Assembly (NCBI GenBank): GCA_963728045.1
Contig: CAVSIE010000002.1
Location: 496,001 to 560,000, forward strand
DNA length: 64,000 nucleotides
Source of the DNA: VRUE01 sp963728045
GTDB lineage: Bacteria > Actinomycetota > Thermoleophilia > Solirubrobacterales > 70-9
Direction: 5' to 3'
The position numbers and the translations under genes were made by a program. A model generated the notes under the pieces. That model did not search any database, was not told where the DNA came from, and saw nothing but the letters and a program-made list of their open reading frames with translations. Position 1 is the stretch's first letter. Every line of letters begins with the position of its first letter. This document shows positions 51,367-60,456 of this stretch, piece after piece.

Positions 51367-51795
51367 CTACTGGTTCTGCTCCGCTTCGGCCCGCAGGCGG
51401 TCCTCCTGCTCGCGCAGCTCCGGCGTGAACTCCTCGCCGAAGTCCTCGGCCTCGGCGACCTGGCGGATCTCGATCTCGCCCTCTTCGTCGTGCGGGTTGG
51501 GGCAGCGCTTGATCCACTCCACGGCCTCCTCGAAGGAGTCCACCTGCAACAGCCAGTAGCCGGCGACCAGCTCCTTGGTCTCGGCAAAGGGACCGTCGAC
51601 CACCGTCCGCTCGCTCTCGCCGCCGAAGCGCACCCGGGCGCCCTTCGAGCTCGGCAGCAGGCCCTCGCCGGCCAGCATCACGCCAGCTTTGACCAGCTCT
51701 TCGTTGAACTTGCCCATCTCGGTGAGCAGCTCCTCGCTCGGCATCTTGCCGGCCTCGGAGTCCGGGGTCGCCTTGACAATCGCCATCACTCTCAT
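51367..51795 (-). CDS. YCII/DGPF-domain protein
   Basis: This 142-residue protein carries the name-giving motif VVDGPFAETKELVAGYWLLQV (about 65-85), preceded by MGKFNEELVKAGVMLAGEGLLPSS. Such proteins are the characteristic partners and targets of ECF42 sigma factors. They resemble muconolactone isomerases but have no proven reaction. Its gene directly precedes the sigma gene in one transcript. The 114-bp gap to the AI-2E gene shows no clear promoter. Confidence 0.85.
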   Translation of the reverse strand: MRVMAIVKATPDSEAGKMPSEELLTEMGKFNEELVKAGVMLAGEGLLPSSKGARVRFGGESERTVVDGPFAETKELVAGYWLLQVDSFEEAVEWIKRCPNPHDEEGEIEIRQVAEAEDFGEEFTPELREQEDRLRAEAEQNQ

Positions 51796-51909
51796 CTTGA
51801 AGTCCTTTCGGGTCGTCTTCCGGGAAATCGTCTCCGATATTCCCGCCTCTACCCACTGCGACGAGCGAGCGTCGCCGAAATCGACACGGCTCGAGATTTC
51901 CCGAGACGC

Positions 51910-53079
51910 CTACGCCGGTGCGGGATCTCGGTGCGCGGCCTGCTCCTCGCGCTCAGCCGCGCTGATGTCAGCTGAGATCCGCACTGCGGCCGAGAGCAGC
52001 GGCGCCGCCAGCACGAGGCCGACGGTGCCGAACAGGCAGCCGCCGGCAATCGTCGCGATCAGGACGGCCAGCGGGTGCAGTTTGAGAGCGGCGCCGTAGG
52101 CGATCGGCTGGACCAGCTGCTGGAGGATGCCGTTGGCGAGCAGGACGACGACCGCGATCGCCAGCGCCGCCTCCGGGCCCTCGCCGCCGAGGGCGATCAG
52201 GACCGCGAAGGCGCCGGCGGTCCAGGCGCCGAGGTAGGGGACGAACCCGCCGACGAAGGTGACCGCCGCGATCGTGCCGGGCAGGGGGACGCCGAGGAGC
52301 AGCGCCCCCGCCCCGACCAGCAGCGAGCTCCAGAGCGAGACGGCGGTGACCCCGAGGAAGTACCCCCGCAGGCTGCCGGCGACCCGGCCCAGCATCGAGT
52401 GGGCCAGCGGGACCGGCACGCCGAGATGGCGCTCGACGAAGCTCCCGATCGTCGGGCCGTCCTTGAGCAGGAAGAAGAGGCTGAGGGCGGTGAAGGAGAG
52501 GAATACCGTCAGCGACGCCAGCCTGTCGACCCCGCCGAGCAGGCCGTGGGTCAGCGCTTCGAAGCCGGCGCTGACGGCGGCGCTGGCATTGGCATTCGCG
52601 TCCGCCGCGGTAGTCGCTTTCACTCCGAGGTCGCCGACCCAGGACTCGATCTCCATCGCACCCTCGCGAAGCCGCTCGGAGAGGCTGTCCGCCTGGCTCG
52701 CGATTCCCGCCAGGACCAGCAGCCCGACGGCGACCGCGACTGCGATGATCGCGAGGAAGACGAGTCCGGCGCCGATTCCCCTCGGAATCCCGCGCCGGCG
52801 CAGCCAGTCGACGAGAGGCGAGGTGACCGAAGCGATGATCCCGGCCACGATCACCGGCAGCACGATCGTCTCCGTCAGCGAGAGCAGCCAGATCGCGCCG
52901 ATCAGCGCCGCGGCGACGCCGACGAGGAGCCAGGCGGAGAACCCCAGGTCGCGCATCCACTGCGGGGCAGCGAAGACCCCGCTCAGCTCGCCGGGGTCGA
53001 TCTCGATTACTTCGTCTTCGGCGCCCTCGCGCCCGGGGCGCCGCAGCTTCCCGCGGAGAATCGCTCGACGCTCGCTCAT
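51910..53079 (-). CDS. AI-2E family transporter (permease)
   Basis: This 389-residue membrane protein has about eight helices. AI-2E hallmarks are LPVIVAGIIASVTSPLVDWLRRRGIP near residue 75, FFLLKDGPTIGSFVERHLGVP near 207, AAVTFVGGFVPYLGAWTAG and QQLVQPIAYGAALKLHPLAVLIA. It may export AI-2 or act as an ion antiporter; the name alone is not evidence. A cytoplasmic N-terminal tail of about 45 residues precedes the first helix. It is divergent from the MBL-fold gene. Confidence 0.8.
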   Translation of the reverse strand: MSERRAILRGKLRRPGREGAEDEVIEIDPGELSGVFAAPQWMRDLGFSAWLLVGVAAALIGAIWLLSLTETIVLPVIVAGIIASVTSPLVDWLRRRGIPRGIGAGLVFLAIIAVAVAVGLLVLAGIASQADSLSERLREGAMEIESWVGDLGVKATTAADANANASAAVSAGFEALTHGLLGGVDRLASLTVFLSFTALSLFFLLKDGPTIGSFVERHLGVPVPLAHSMLGRVAGSLRGYFLGVTAVSLWSSLLVGAGALLLGVPLPGTIAAVTFVGGFVPYLGAWTAGAFAVLIALGGEGPEAALAIAVVVLLANGILQQLVQPIAYGAALKLHPLAVLIATIAGGCLFGTVGLVLAAPLLSAAVRISADISAAEREEQAAHRDPAPA

Positions 53080-53138
53080 TGGCGCGGCGGACGATACGCG
53101 GCGCTCCCGACACCGCGACCGGCCCGCATCCGCGTGAG

Positions 53139-53888
53139 ATGCCCGACCGGGTCACATACGTAGGGCACGCCACCGTCCTCGCCGAGCTCGACGGCGTGCG
53201 GCTGATCACCGACCCCGTGCTGCGCGCCCGGGTCGGGCCGCTGCGCCGCCACGGAGATCCGCCGCCGCCCGGGGTGACGGAGGACCTCGACGCCGTGCTG
53301 ATCTCCCACCTCCACCACGACCACGCCGACCTCCCCTCGCTGCGCAGGATCGACCGCGACGTCCCCGTGCTCGCGGCGCCGGGGTCGAAGAAGCTCCTCG
53401 AGCGCCAGGGCTTCGCCGCGGTGGCGGAGCTGGCGCCGGGGGAATCGAGCCGCGTCGGCGAGGTGATCGTCACCGCCGTCGAGGCCAGGCACCCAGCCGG
53501 CGGGCGGCTCGAGCGGCGCTCGGAGGCAGTCGGGTTCCTCCTTGCCGGCCGACGGCGGGTCTACTTCGCCGGCGACACGGACCTCTTCGACGGCATGGCG
53601 GAGCTGGCGCCCGGGCTCGACCTGGCGCTGCTGCCGATCTGGGGCTGGGGCACGAGCATCGGCCCCGGGCACCTCGATCCCGAGCGCGCCGCCCGGGCGG
53701 CGGCCCTGCTCTCGCCGCGGATCGCGGTCCCGATCCACTGGGGGACGCTCTACCCGCTCGGCCTGGCGCGGCTTCGCCCCGGCCCCCTGCGCGCTCCCCC
53801 TCGCGAGTTCGCCGAATGGATGCGCGCCCTCGCGCCTCAGGTGGAGGCGCGGGTGCTGTCGCCCGGCGAGGCGACCTCGCTCTCGTAG
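53139..53888 (+). CDS. MBL-fold hydrolase (UlaG/NAPE-PLD-like)
   Basis: This 249-residue protein has YVGHATVLAELDGVRLITDPVL at the start, then the metal motif ISHLHHDHADLPSL (about 50-63), AVEARHPAG, YFAGDTDLFDGM and AVPIHWGTLYPLG. This order matches the UlaG / N-acyl-phosphatidylethanolamine phospholipase D-like branch. The substrate is unknown. It overlaps the convergent phosphodiesterase gene by 52 bases. Confidence 0.8.
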   Translation: MPDRVTYVGHATVLAELDGVRLITDPVLRARVGPLRRHGDPPPPGVTEDLDAVLISHLHHDHADLPSLRRIDRDVPVLAAPGSKKLLERQGFAAVAELAPGESSRVGEVIVTAVEARHPAGGRLERRSEAVGFLLAGRRRVYFAGDTDLFDGMAELAPGLDLALLPIWGWGTSIGPGHLDPERAARAAALLSPRIAVPIHWGTLYPLGLARLRPGPLRAPPREFAEWMRALAPQVEARVLSPGEATSLS

Positions 53889-55914
53889 CCCGAGTGCCCG
53901 AGCTGCGCCAGCCAGGCGCGGAACACCCGGTGGACCCGTTCGGCGCCGACCACGTCGTCCTCGGGCCAGGCCAGCTCGCTGGGGTGGAGCACGAAGGGGA
54001 AGCTCTGGGTCCCCCCCATGCCGCCGTGCGAGCCGACCAGCTCCTCGAAGGCGGCGACCTCGCCGAACTCCGGCCAGAAGGTGCTGTTGACCATCAGGTC
54101 GGCGCAGTGGGGAAAGCCGTCGGTGCGCCGCAGGTGGTCGGCGGCGTGGGGGCCGAAGGGCGCCGAGCGGGTCCTCCCCCTCGACCCGGTCGTCGTCGAG
54201 GAACCTGGTCCCGTTCTTGCCGATGGCCATCGCGCCCGAGCGCTCGGAGCGAACCAGCACGAACCCGATCCCGGGGTGGTCGCGGAGCGCCGGTAGTAGG
54301 CGGGGATAGAGGGCTTCCAGCCGCTCCAGGGTCACCCGCCCCGGCTCGCGGGGGAAGCTGATCAGGCCGAGGCAGCCGGAGGCCATCACGGAGAGCTCCG
54401 GGATCCCGTCCCCGCGCGTCTCCTCGACCTCGCGGCGCGCGTCGGGGTCGAGCGTGACGACGCCGTCGTCGCGGCTCCCCCGGGTCGCGATCCGCACGGT
54501 GCGCCCCGCCGCGGTGTCGTCGCGCGCGATCTCGGTCAGGCCGGCGCTCATGTAGGAGAGCGCGTCGTCGTCGCCGCCTTCGGCGGCGATCGTGCTCTCG
54601 GGGTCGCAGGCTCGCGCGGACCAGGTCCTCGAGCGTTTCGCCGTAGCGGTCGCGGAAGGTCTCCCCCTGCGACTGGCCGTGGTCGGAGAGCACGACGAGG
54701 CGGTAGGGCCGCGGCGCCTCGGCGCAGGCGGTGGCGATCCTGCGCGATCTGGCGGTCGAGGTCGCGCAGCACGGCGAGGGCGTCGTGGCGCTCGATGCCG
54801 GAGTGGTGGGCGACCTCGTCGTAGGCGAGGAAGGTGGTGTAGATCGCCGGTCGCCCGGCGAGGACGTCGCCGACGACCGCGGCGACCTGCAGGTCGCGCT
54901 GGACCACGGTGGCCCAGGCGCGGACGAGCGCGTAGGAGCGGCTGCGGGCGATGCGGGGGCGGACGTCGTCGCGAACCTGGCTGCGGGCCGCGCGGCGCTC
55001 GCGGGCGACCTCGGCGAGGGACGAGGACGAGCGTGCGGGCGACCGCGTAGGGACGGGCGAAGTACGCCGCGTAGTCGCGGCCGATCGGCCGGCGGCGGCG
55101 CAGCGCCGTGCTCATCGTCAGCATCGAGTGCGGCGCGTCGCCGGAGAGGATGTTGGCGCGGCTGGCGCCGTCGGCGTGCAGCAGCCCGCGCCCGTCCGAG
55201 TGTCGCCGCTCCAGCTCTTCCGCGTCGCGCGGGTGGTTGGTCACGATCGCCGCGTTCCGGTCCTTCTCCCACCAGCGGAAGGCCGGCATGTCCTCGTTGC
55301 TGCCGTGCAGCAGCCCGGCCTGGCAGGCGCCGGTCTGCGAGGACCAGTCCGTCTCCCACTTCCGCAGCCGGTGGGAGCCGCGCCGCAGCCAGGCGGCGAG
55401 GTTCGGCGCGCTGCCGTCGCTGAGCGCGCGGTGCAGGACGTCGTGGGCGAGGCCGTCGATCTCGAGGAAGAGGACGCCCGGCGACCTCGCTCCGCACCGC
55501 CTGCTTGCGGCGCCGCGCCTGCCGCCGCACGACGTAGCGGTACCAGGACTCGTTCTCGTCGATCGCGAGCAGCGCGTAGACGATCGAGGTGACCGCCGCC
55601 ATCGCGATCGTCACCACCACCCCCTCGAAGACGCCCGCGATCTCCGCCCCGGGTACGACGTCGATCGCGAAGGTCACGAGCACGCCGTTCAGCACCAGCG
55701 CCGCGAGCCCCAGCGTGAGGACGGTCAGCGGCAGCGCGAAGCGGGCGAGCGCCGGCCAGATCAGGGCGTTGAGGAGCCCGATCAGCGCCGCCGCGGCGAG
55801 CGCGGCGGCAGCGTCGTCGAGGACGAAGCCCGGCAGCACCTGCGCGAGCAGCAGCAGCGTGAGCGCGTCGAGCAGGAGGACGAGAAGGCCTCGCCAGATG
55901 GCACGAAGACTCAT
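53837..55914 (-). pseudogene. Phage-holin-like membrane domain fused to type I phosphodiesterase, several frameshifts
   Basis: The ATG at 55914 starts four transmembrane helices of the phage-holin 4 superfamily (VLLLDALTLLLLAQVLPGFVLDD ... ALLAIDENESWYRYVV). The sequence then continues, across at least five frame changes between 55490 and 54100, into an alkaline-phosphatase-like domain. Recognisable parts are LFLEIDGLAHDVL, NHPRDAEELERRHS, FLAYDEVAHHSG, VVLSDHGQSQGETF and the end NSTFWPEFGEVAAFEELVGSHGGMGG. It would be a membrane-bound phosphodiesterase. At 54161 ignoring one base restores the frame, which argues for sequencing indels. Confidence 0.75.
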
Positions 55915-55949
55915 GGCTTACGCGCGTGATCCTAAGCTCTGGCAGCCCC

Positions 55950-56558
55950 ATGGACACGAAGGTCCTGCTCTACGACAACCCGGTCTCCGGCAATTGCCAC
56001 AAGGTTCGGTTGATCCTCGGCCTGCTCGGCATCGAGTTCGAGCGCCGCGAGCTCTCGGTCGTCGATCGCTCCGATCGGGCTGAGCTGCTCGGCGGGCTCA
56101 GCCCGTCGCTCAACGTGCCCACCGTGGTCCTCGAGGACGGCCGTCCGCTCGCCGAGTCGAACGCGATCCTCTGGTACTTCGCCGACGGCACCCGCTACCT
56201 GCCCGACGATCCCTACAAGCGCGCCCAGGTGCTGCAGTGGATGTTCTTCGAGCAGTACAAGCACGAGCCGGCGATCGCGGTCGCCCGCTTCTGGGTCGCG
56301 ATCTCCGACGATCCCCCGCCCGCGGCGGAGATCGAGGCCAAGCGAACCGCCGGCCGCGCGGCGCTCGACGCGATGGAGCGCCATCTCAGCGGCAACGAGT
56401 ACTTCGTCGGCGAGCGCTTCACGATCGCCGACATCGCCCTCTACGCCTACACCCACGTGGCGCCCGAGGGCGGCTTCGACCTCGAGCCCTATCCGGCGGT
56501 GCGCGCCTGGCTCGACCGCGTTTCCGCCCAGCCCGGAATCGTCCCGATCGCCGCTTGA
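55950..56558 (+). CDS. Glutathione S-transferase family protein
   Basis: This 202-residue protein has an N-terminal thioredoxin-fold domain (LLYDNPVSGNCHKVRLILGLLGIEFE). The cis-proline is in NVPTVVLEDG and the glutathione motif in LAESNAILWYFADG. A helical C-terminal domain follows (FTIADIALYAYTHVAPEGGF). Most actinobacteria lack glutathione, so it may use another thiol or be a reductase for chlorinated or ring compounds. The ATG at 55950 is divergent from the phosphodiesterase gene. Confidence 0.85.
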   Translation: MDTKVLLYDNPVSGNCHKVRLILGLLGIEFERRELSVVDRSDRAELLGGLSPSLNVPTVVLEDGRPLAESNAILWYFADGTRYLPDDPYKRAQVLQWMFFEQYKHEPAIAVARFWVAISDDPPPAAEIEAKRTAGRAALDAMERHLSGNEYFVGERFTIADIALYAYTHVAPEGGFDLEPYPAVRAWLDRVSAQPGIVPIAA

Positions 56559-56566
56559 GCCCCGGC

Positions 56567-57190
56567 TCAGCCGGCGCGCCGAGGTCTCTCGTCCCAGGTG
56601 CGCTCCATCTGCCGCATCATCGCCGGGTACACCACCCAGTAGCGGAACGGCTTGATCAGGGCCATGTAGGCCCTGCCGAAGGCGCCGCGGGGCTTGACGT
56701 AGACGGCCATCCGGCCCTCGTAGCGGCCATCGCCCAGATCGACCCAGCCCAGATGGGCGACGCCGTGCACGGTCTTGTTCGAGAGCTCGGCGGCGGCCTC
56801 GCGGTCGGTGCGATAGAGGGGCACGAAGGGGAGCGAGCCGAATGTGAAGTCCGACGCGGCGCCGCGCAGGTCGGGCGGGAGGCGGTCGCGCAGGGAGGTC
56901 TCGGTGTCGCCGGGAATCGGCAGCTCTCCCGGCTCCTCGCCGTCGACCGGGGCCGAGATCTCGCCGAGGTCGAACCAGCGGCCGAGGCGGTCGCGGAGGC
57001 TCCAGAGGAAGCGGGTCGGGCGGGACTCGATCTGGGACGGGTCGAAGGAGCCGGCCAGGTCGAGCAGGTCCTGGAGGTCCTCAGGGCCGCCCCGCATGGG
57101 CAGGGCCCAGACGTCCTCCAGGGTGAAGTCGGGGACAAGATCGTGGATGCGCCAGGGACGGCATTCGTGCTCGGCGTTCGGGAGCTTCAT
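56567..57190 (-). CDS. DUF2867-family protein
   Basis: This 207-residue protein has LPNAEHECRPWRIHDLVPDFTLEDVWALP at its start, a central FDLGEISAPVD and a C-terminal GWVDLGDGRYEGRMAVYVKPRGAFGRAYMALIKPFRYWVVYPAMMRQ, the DUF2867 hallmark. The family has no established activity. It is divergent from a TetR regulator, and both operators lie between the two starts, so it is the likely regulated target. The start ATG was chosen at 57190 with GGAGG-like sequence ahead. Confidence 0.75.
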   Translation of the reverse strand: MKLPNAEHECRPWRIHDLVPDFTLEDVWALPMRGGPEDLQDLLDLAGSFDPSQIESRPTRFLWSLRDRLGRWFDLGEISAPVDGEEPGELPIPGDTETSLRDRLPPDLRGAASDFTFGSLPFVPLYRTDREAAAELSNKTVHGVAHLGWVDLGDGRYEGRMAVYVKPRGAFGRAYMALIKPFRYWVVYPAMMRQMERTWDERPRRAG

Positions 57191-57203
57191 CGTGACCTCC
57201 GAT

Positions 57204-57221
57204 CCATACGCTGTCGTATGG
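57204..57221. promoter_or_regulatory. TetR operator 1
   Basis: CCATACG and CGTATGG are perfect 7-bp arms with a 4-base spacer. The core ATACG-N4-CGTAT recurs at 57250, centre to centre 44 bp away. It lies 14 bases from the DUF2867 start. Confidence 0.7.
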
Positions 57222-57249
57222 ACAGTATGGGAGCGGCTTGCATCTGTCA

Positions 57250-57263
57250 ATACGGTGCCGTAT
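57250..57263. promoter_or_regulatory. TetR operator 2
   Basis: ATACG and CGTAT with a 4-base spacer repeat the core of operator 1 and sit 10 bases before the TetR start codon. Two copies about four helical turns apart suggest cooperative binding and autorepression. Confidence 0.7.
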
Positions 57264-57272
57264 AGATCTGGC

Positions 57273-57836
57273 ATGGCCAAGGTTCAGACCCCCCGCAGCG
57301 CTTGGATCGAAGCGGCTCTCGAGGCGCTGGCGAGCGGCGGGCCGGAGGGCATCCGGGTCGAGGCCCTAGCGGCGCGCCTGGGGGTTTCCAAGGGCGGCTT
57401 CTACTGGCACTTCAAGGACCGGGCGGCGCTGCTCGAGGAGATGCTCGACGGCTGGGAGCAGAGCGTGGTCGGCGACGTCATCGCCGAGGTCGAGAGCGAG
57501 CCGGGGGACCCGCGCGCCAAGCTGCAGCACCTCTTCGAGCTGGCAATGGCGTCTTCGGGCGGCATCTTGCCGGTGGAGCTGGCGCTGCGGGACTGGTCGC
57601 GGCGCGACGAGGAGGTGGCGGCGCGGCTGCACCGGGTCGACAACCGGCGCATGGAGTACCTGCGCTCGCTGTTCGGTCCCATCTGCGTCGACGAGGACGA
57701 CGTCGAGGCCCGCAGCATCCTCGCCTTCTCGCTCTTCATCGGCAGCAGCTTCATCGCCGCCGAGCACCCCGGGAGGAGCCGATCCCAGGTCCTGCAGCTG
57801 GCGATCGACCGCCTGCTCGCCGAGTCCTGGGGCTGA
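57273..57836 (+). CDS. TetR-family transcriptional regulator
   Basis: This 187-residue protein has an N-terminal helix-turn-helix (SAWIEAALEALASGGPEGIRVEALAARLGVSKGGFYWHFKDRAALLEEML, about 9-58) and a C-terminal ligand/dimer domain. The DNA-contact YWHF is typical. It most likely binds the two ATACG-N4-CGTAT operators and represses itself and the divergent DUF2867 gene. One base separates it from the DCC-type oxidoreductase gene downstream, so they share a transcript. Confidence 0.85.
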   Translation: MAKVQTPRSAWIEAALEALASGGPEGIRVEALAARLGVSKGGFYWHFKDRAALLEEMLDGWEQSVVGDVIAEVESEPGDPRAKLQHLFELAMASSGGILPVELALRDWSRRDEEVAARLHRVDNRRMEYLRSLFGPICVDEDDVEARSILAFSLFIGSSFIAAEHPGRSRSQVLQLAIDRLLAESWG

Positions 57837-57837
57837 G

Positions 57838-58332
57838 GTGGCCGGCCGCGTGAAGAGGCGCCCGGTGCTCGTCTTCGACGGCGACTGCGCCTTCTGCGCC
57901 AGCTGCGCGCGCCTGCTCGAGCGAATCGGCCCGGAAGCGGAGATCGTCGCCTGGCAGCTCGCCGACCTGGACGAGCTCGGGATCACCGCCGCCCAGGCGG
58001 CCGAAGCCGTGCGCTGGGTCGAGGCCGACGGCACAGTGCGCTCCGGGCACGAAGCGATCGCCGCGGCGCTGGCCACGGCCGGGCGGCCCTGGCGGATCGC
58101 CGGCCGGGCAATGCTGCTGCCGCTGGTCTCACCGCTGGCGGCGGCAGGCTACCGCCTGGTCGCCCGCAACCGGCGCCGGCTGCCAGGGGGCACGCCGCCT
58201 GCAGAGTCACCCCGGGACATCAATCCAGCGAGTGATCAGCCCCTCGCGCCTCGTTTGAGCAGGCCGCCAACCGGGGTAAGATTCAATCGATACATAGGGA
58301 GCGAGGAGATCCCTCGACTCCCCCGCCCATAG
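57838..58332 (+). CDS. DUF393 / thiol-disulfide oxidoreductase (DCC family)
   Basis: This 164-residue protein has the DCC signature near its start, LVFDGDCAFCASCARLLERIG (DGDCxxC). It then has HEAIAAALATAGRPWRIAGRAM and a hydrophobic LLPLVSPLAAAGYRLVARNRRRL with the family YRxxARNR ending. The last 45 residues are not family-like and may be read-through into the leader of the next operon. GTG start, co-transcribed with tetR. Confidence 0.75.
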   Translation: MAGRVKRRPVLVFDGDCAFCASCARLLERIGPEAEIVAWQLADLDELGITAAQAAEAVRWVEADGTVRSGHEAIAAALATAGRPWRIAGRAMLLPLVSPLAAAGYRLVARNRRRLPGGTPPAESPRDINPASDQPLAPRLSRPPTGVRFNRYIGSEEIPRLPRP

Positions 58333-58359
58333 GCGTGCTCTCCGGAGATCCCGGAGTCG

Positions 58360-58397
58360 CGGCAAACCTGCCGGTAGAGGCGATCCCGAAGCCGGCA
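58360..58397 (+). promoter_or_regulatory. Alternative hairpins in the leader of the oxo acid dehydrogenase operon
   Basis: TGCCGG at 58369-58374 can pair either with CGGCA at 58360-58364 (4-base loop) or with CCGGCA at 58392-58397 (17-base loop). The two folds exclude each other, just upstream of the E1 alpha start at 58419. A further GGGAGCGAGG...CCTCGACTCCC hairpin lies near 58290. Switching between them could control the operon; no leader peptide rich in branched-chain codons is evident. Confidence 0.3.
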
Positions 58398-58418
58398 AGA
58401 ACCGAGAGGCGAAGAGAT

Positions 58419-59489
58419 ATGACGCTCAGCGACGCGAGCGCGGTAAGCAATGCCACCGCTCCACCCGACCGTGCGCTGCTGACCCGAGAGGATCGCGCGC
58501 GGCTGCTCCGCTACATGACGATGATGCGGGCCGCCGAGGAGCGAGGCCTGGCCCTCTACAAGCAGGGCAAGGTCCCCGGGTCCTTCTACGACGGCCGCGG
58601 GCAGGAGGCGATCGCGGTCGGGGCGACGTTTGCGCTTGGCCCGCGCGACCGGCTCTGCATACTTCATCGCGATCTCGGGGCACACTTCGTTCGCGGGGTG
58701 ACTCCCGATCGCTACCTGGCCAACTACATGGGCAGGACGGGCGGAGTTACCGGCGGCAAGGACGGCAACATGCACTTCGGCGACCGCGCAGCTCGGCTGC
58801 GTCGGGATGGTCTCGATGCTGCCCGACATGGCGCAGGTCGCCAACGGGATGGCCCTCGCCTTCAAGATGCGCGGCGAGCCGCGCGTGGCGATGACGTTCT
58901 TCGGCGAGGGCTCGACCGCCAACGGGCAGTGGCACGAGGCGATGAACCTCGCCGGGATCCACCGCCTGCCGATCGTCTTCGTCCTCGAGAACAACCAGTT
59001 CGCCTACTCGACGCCCGAACGAGCTCGAGTTCGCGGTCGACCCGGTCCAGCACGCGGCCGGCTACGGCTTTCCCGGGGCGAACGTCGACGGCAACGACGT
59101 CGAGGCGGTGTTCGAGGCGGCGCAGGCCGCCGTCGAGCGCGCCCGCGACGGCGCGGGACCGACCCTGATCGAGTGCCAGACGATGCGCATGCACGGGCAC
59201 GGCGCCCACGACGACATGAGCTACGTGCCCGACGGGATGCTCGAGGAGTGGGAGAGGCGCGACCCGATCGAGCGCTACGCGGCGCGGCTCGCCTCCGACT
59301 TCGGCTTCGTCGAGGACGAGGTCGACCGGGATTCGCGAGCAGGTTCGCTCCTACGTCGCCGAGTGCGCCGAGAAGGCGCTCGCGTCGCCGCTGCCGGACC
59401 CGGCGATCGCGACCGAGGGCGTCTTCGCCGAGCGCTGGGAGCCGCTCGGCGACGGCGAGGCGCCGTGGTCGCGCTGGGAGGCGGCGTGA
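58419..59489 (+). pseudogene. 2-oxo acid dehydrogenase E1 alpha, three frameshifts
   Basis: The pieces give a full E1 alpha of about 355 residues. In order: YMTMMRAAEERGLALYKQGKVPGSFY, GGVTGGKDGNMHFGD, the thiamine-diphosphate segment FFGEGSTANGQWHEAMNLAG ... VLENNQFAYS, and YRMHGHG-type TMRMHGHGAHDDM. Frame breaks near 58795, 59028 and 59330 each vanish when one base is ignored. The enzyme decarboxylates a 2-oxo acid. With the leucine/valine dehydrogenase downstream, a branched-chain substrate is likely. The stop overlaps the E1 beta start (TGATG). Confidence 0.85.
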
Positions 59490-60456
59490 TGGCCGAGATG
59501 ACCTATCTCGAGGCGATCTCCGACGCGCTGCGTACCGAGATGCGCCGTGACGAGTCGGTGTTCTGCCTCGGCGAGGACATCGGCGCCTTCGGCGGCGCCT
59601 TCAAGGTCACCGACGGCTTCGCCGAGGAGTTCGGCGCCGACCGCGTGCTCGACACGCCGCTGGCCGAGAACGCGATCGTCGGCGCGGCGACCGGGGCCGC
59701 GATCGAGGGCATGCGTCCCGTCTGCGAGATGCAGTTCGCCGACTTCATCTCCTGCGGCTTCGACCAGCTCGTCAACGTCGCGGCGAAGCTGCACTACCGG
59801 CAGGGGGTCGCGGTGCCGATCGTGGTCCGGCTGCCCTCGGGAGGGGGCTTCTCCGGCGGCCCGTTCCACTCCCAGAATCCCGAGGCGTGGTTCCTCCAGG
59901 CGCCGGGGCTGAAGGTGCTGACGCCCGCCACCGCCGAGGACGCCAAGGGGCTGCTGGCGAGCGCGATCCGCGATCCCAACCCGGTCTGCTTCCTCGAGCA
60001 CAAGGGGCTCTACCGCCACGTGCGCGGGGAGGTCCCGGAGGGGGAGCACACGGTGCCGATCGGCGAGGCGCGGGTGGCCCGCGAGGGCTCGGAGATGACG
60101 GTGATCGCCTACGGCTCCTCCGTCCACCTCGCCCTCGAGGCGGCCGAGCAGCTCGACGAGGACATCGAGGTCGATCGACCTGCGCAGCCTCTGCCCGCTC
60201 GACCGCGAGGCGATCCTCGCCAGCGCGCGCAAGACCGGCAAGGTGCTGATCGCCCACGAGGCGACCCGCGCCTGCGGCGCCGGGGCCGAGGTGGCGGCGC
60301 TGATCGGCGAGGAGGCCTTCGAGGACCTCGACGCCCCGGTCCGCCGCCTGACCGACGCCGGACGTCCCGATCCCGTTCAGCCCGCCGCTCGAGCAGGCGG
60401 TCCTGCCCCAGCTCGACGACATGAAGGAGGCGTGCCGTGAGCTCCTCGCCTACTGA
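59489..60456 (+). pseudogene. 2-oxo acid dehydrogenase E1 beta, two frameshifts
   Basis: This E1 beta sequence of about 322 residues has TYLEAISDALRTEMRRDESVFCLGEDIG, LDTPLAENAIVGAATGAAIEGMRPV, the GGGFSGGPFHSQNPEAWF loop and YGSSVHLALEAAE. Breaks at 60173 (one extra G; ignoring it restores EVIDLRSLCPLD) and near 60363 divide the C-terminal part. The true end is TGA 60454-60456, inside the start of the E2 gene (GTG 60437), so the genes overlap by 20 bases. It pairs with E1 alpha in an alpha2-beta2 tetramer. Confidence 0.85.
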
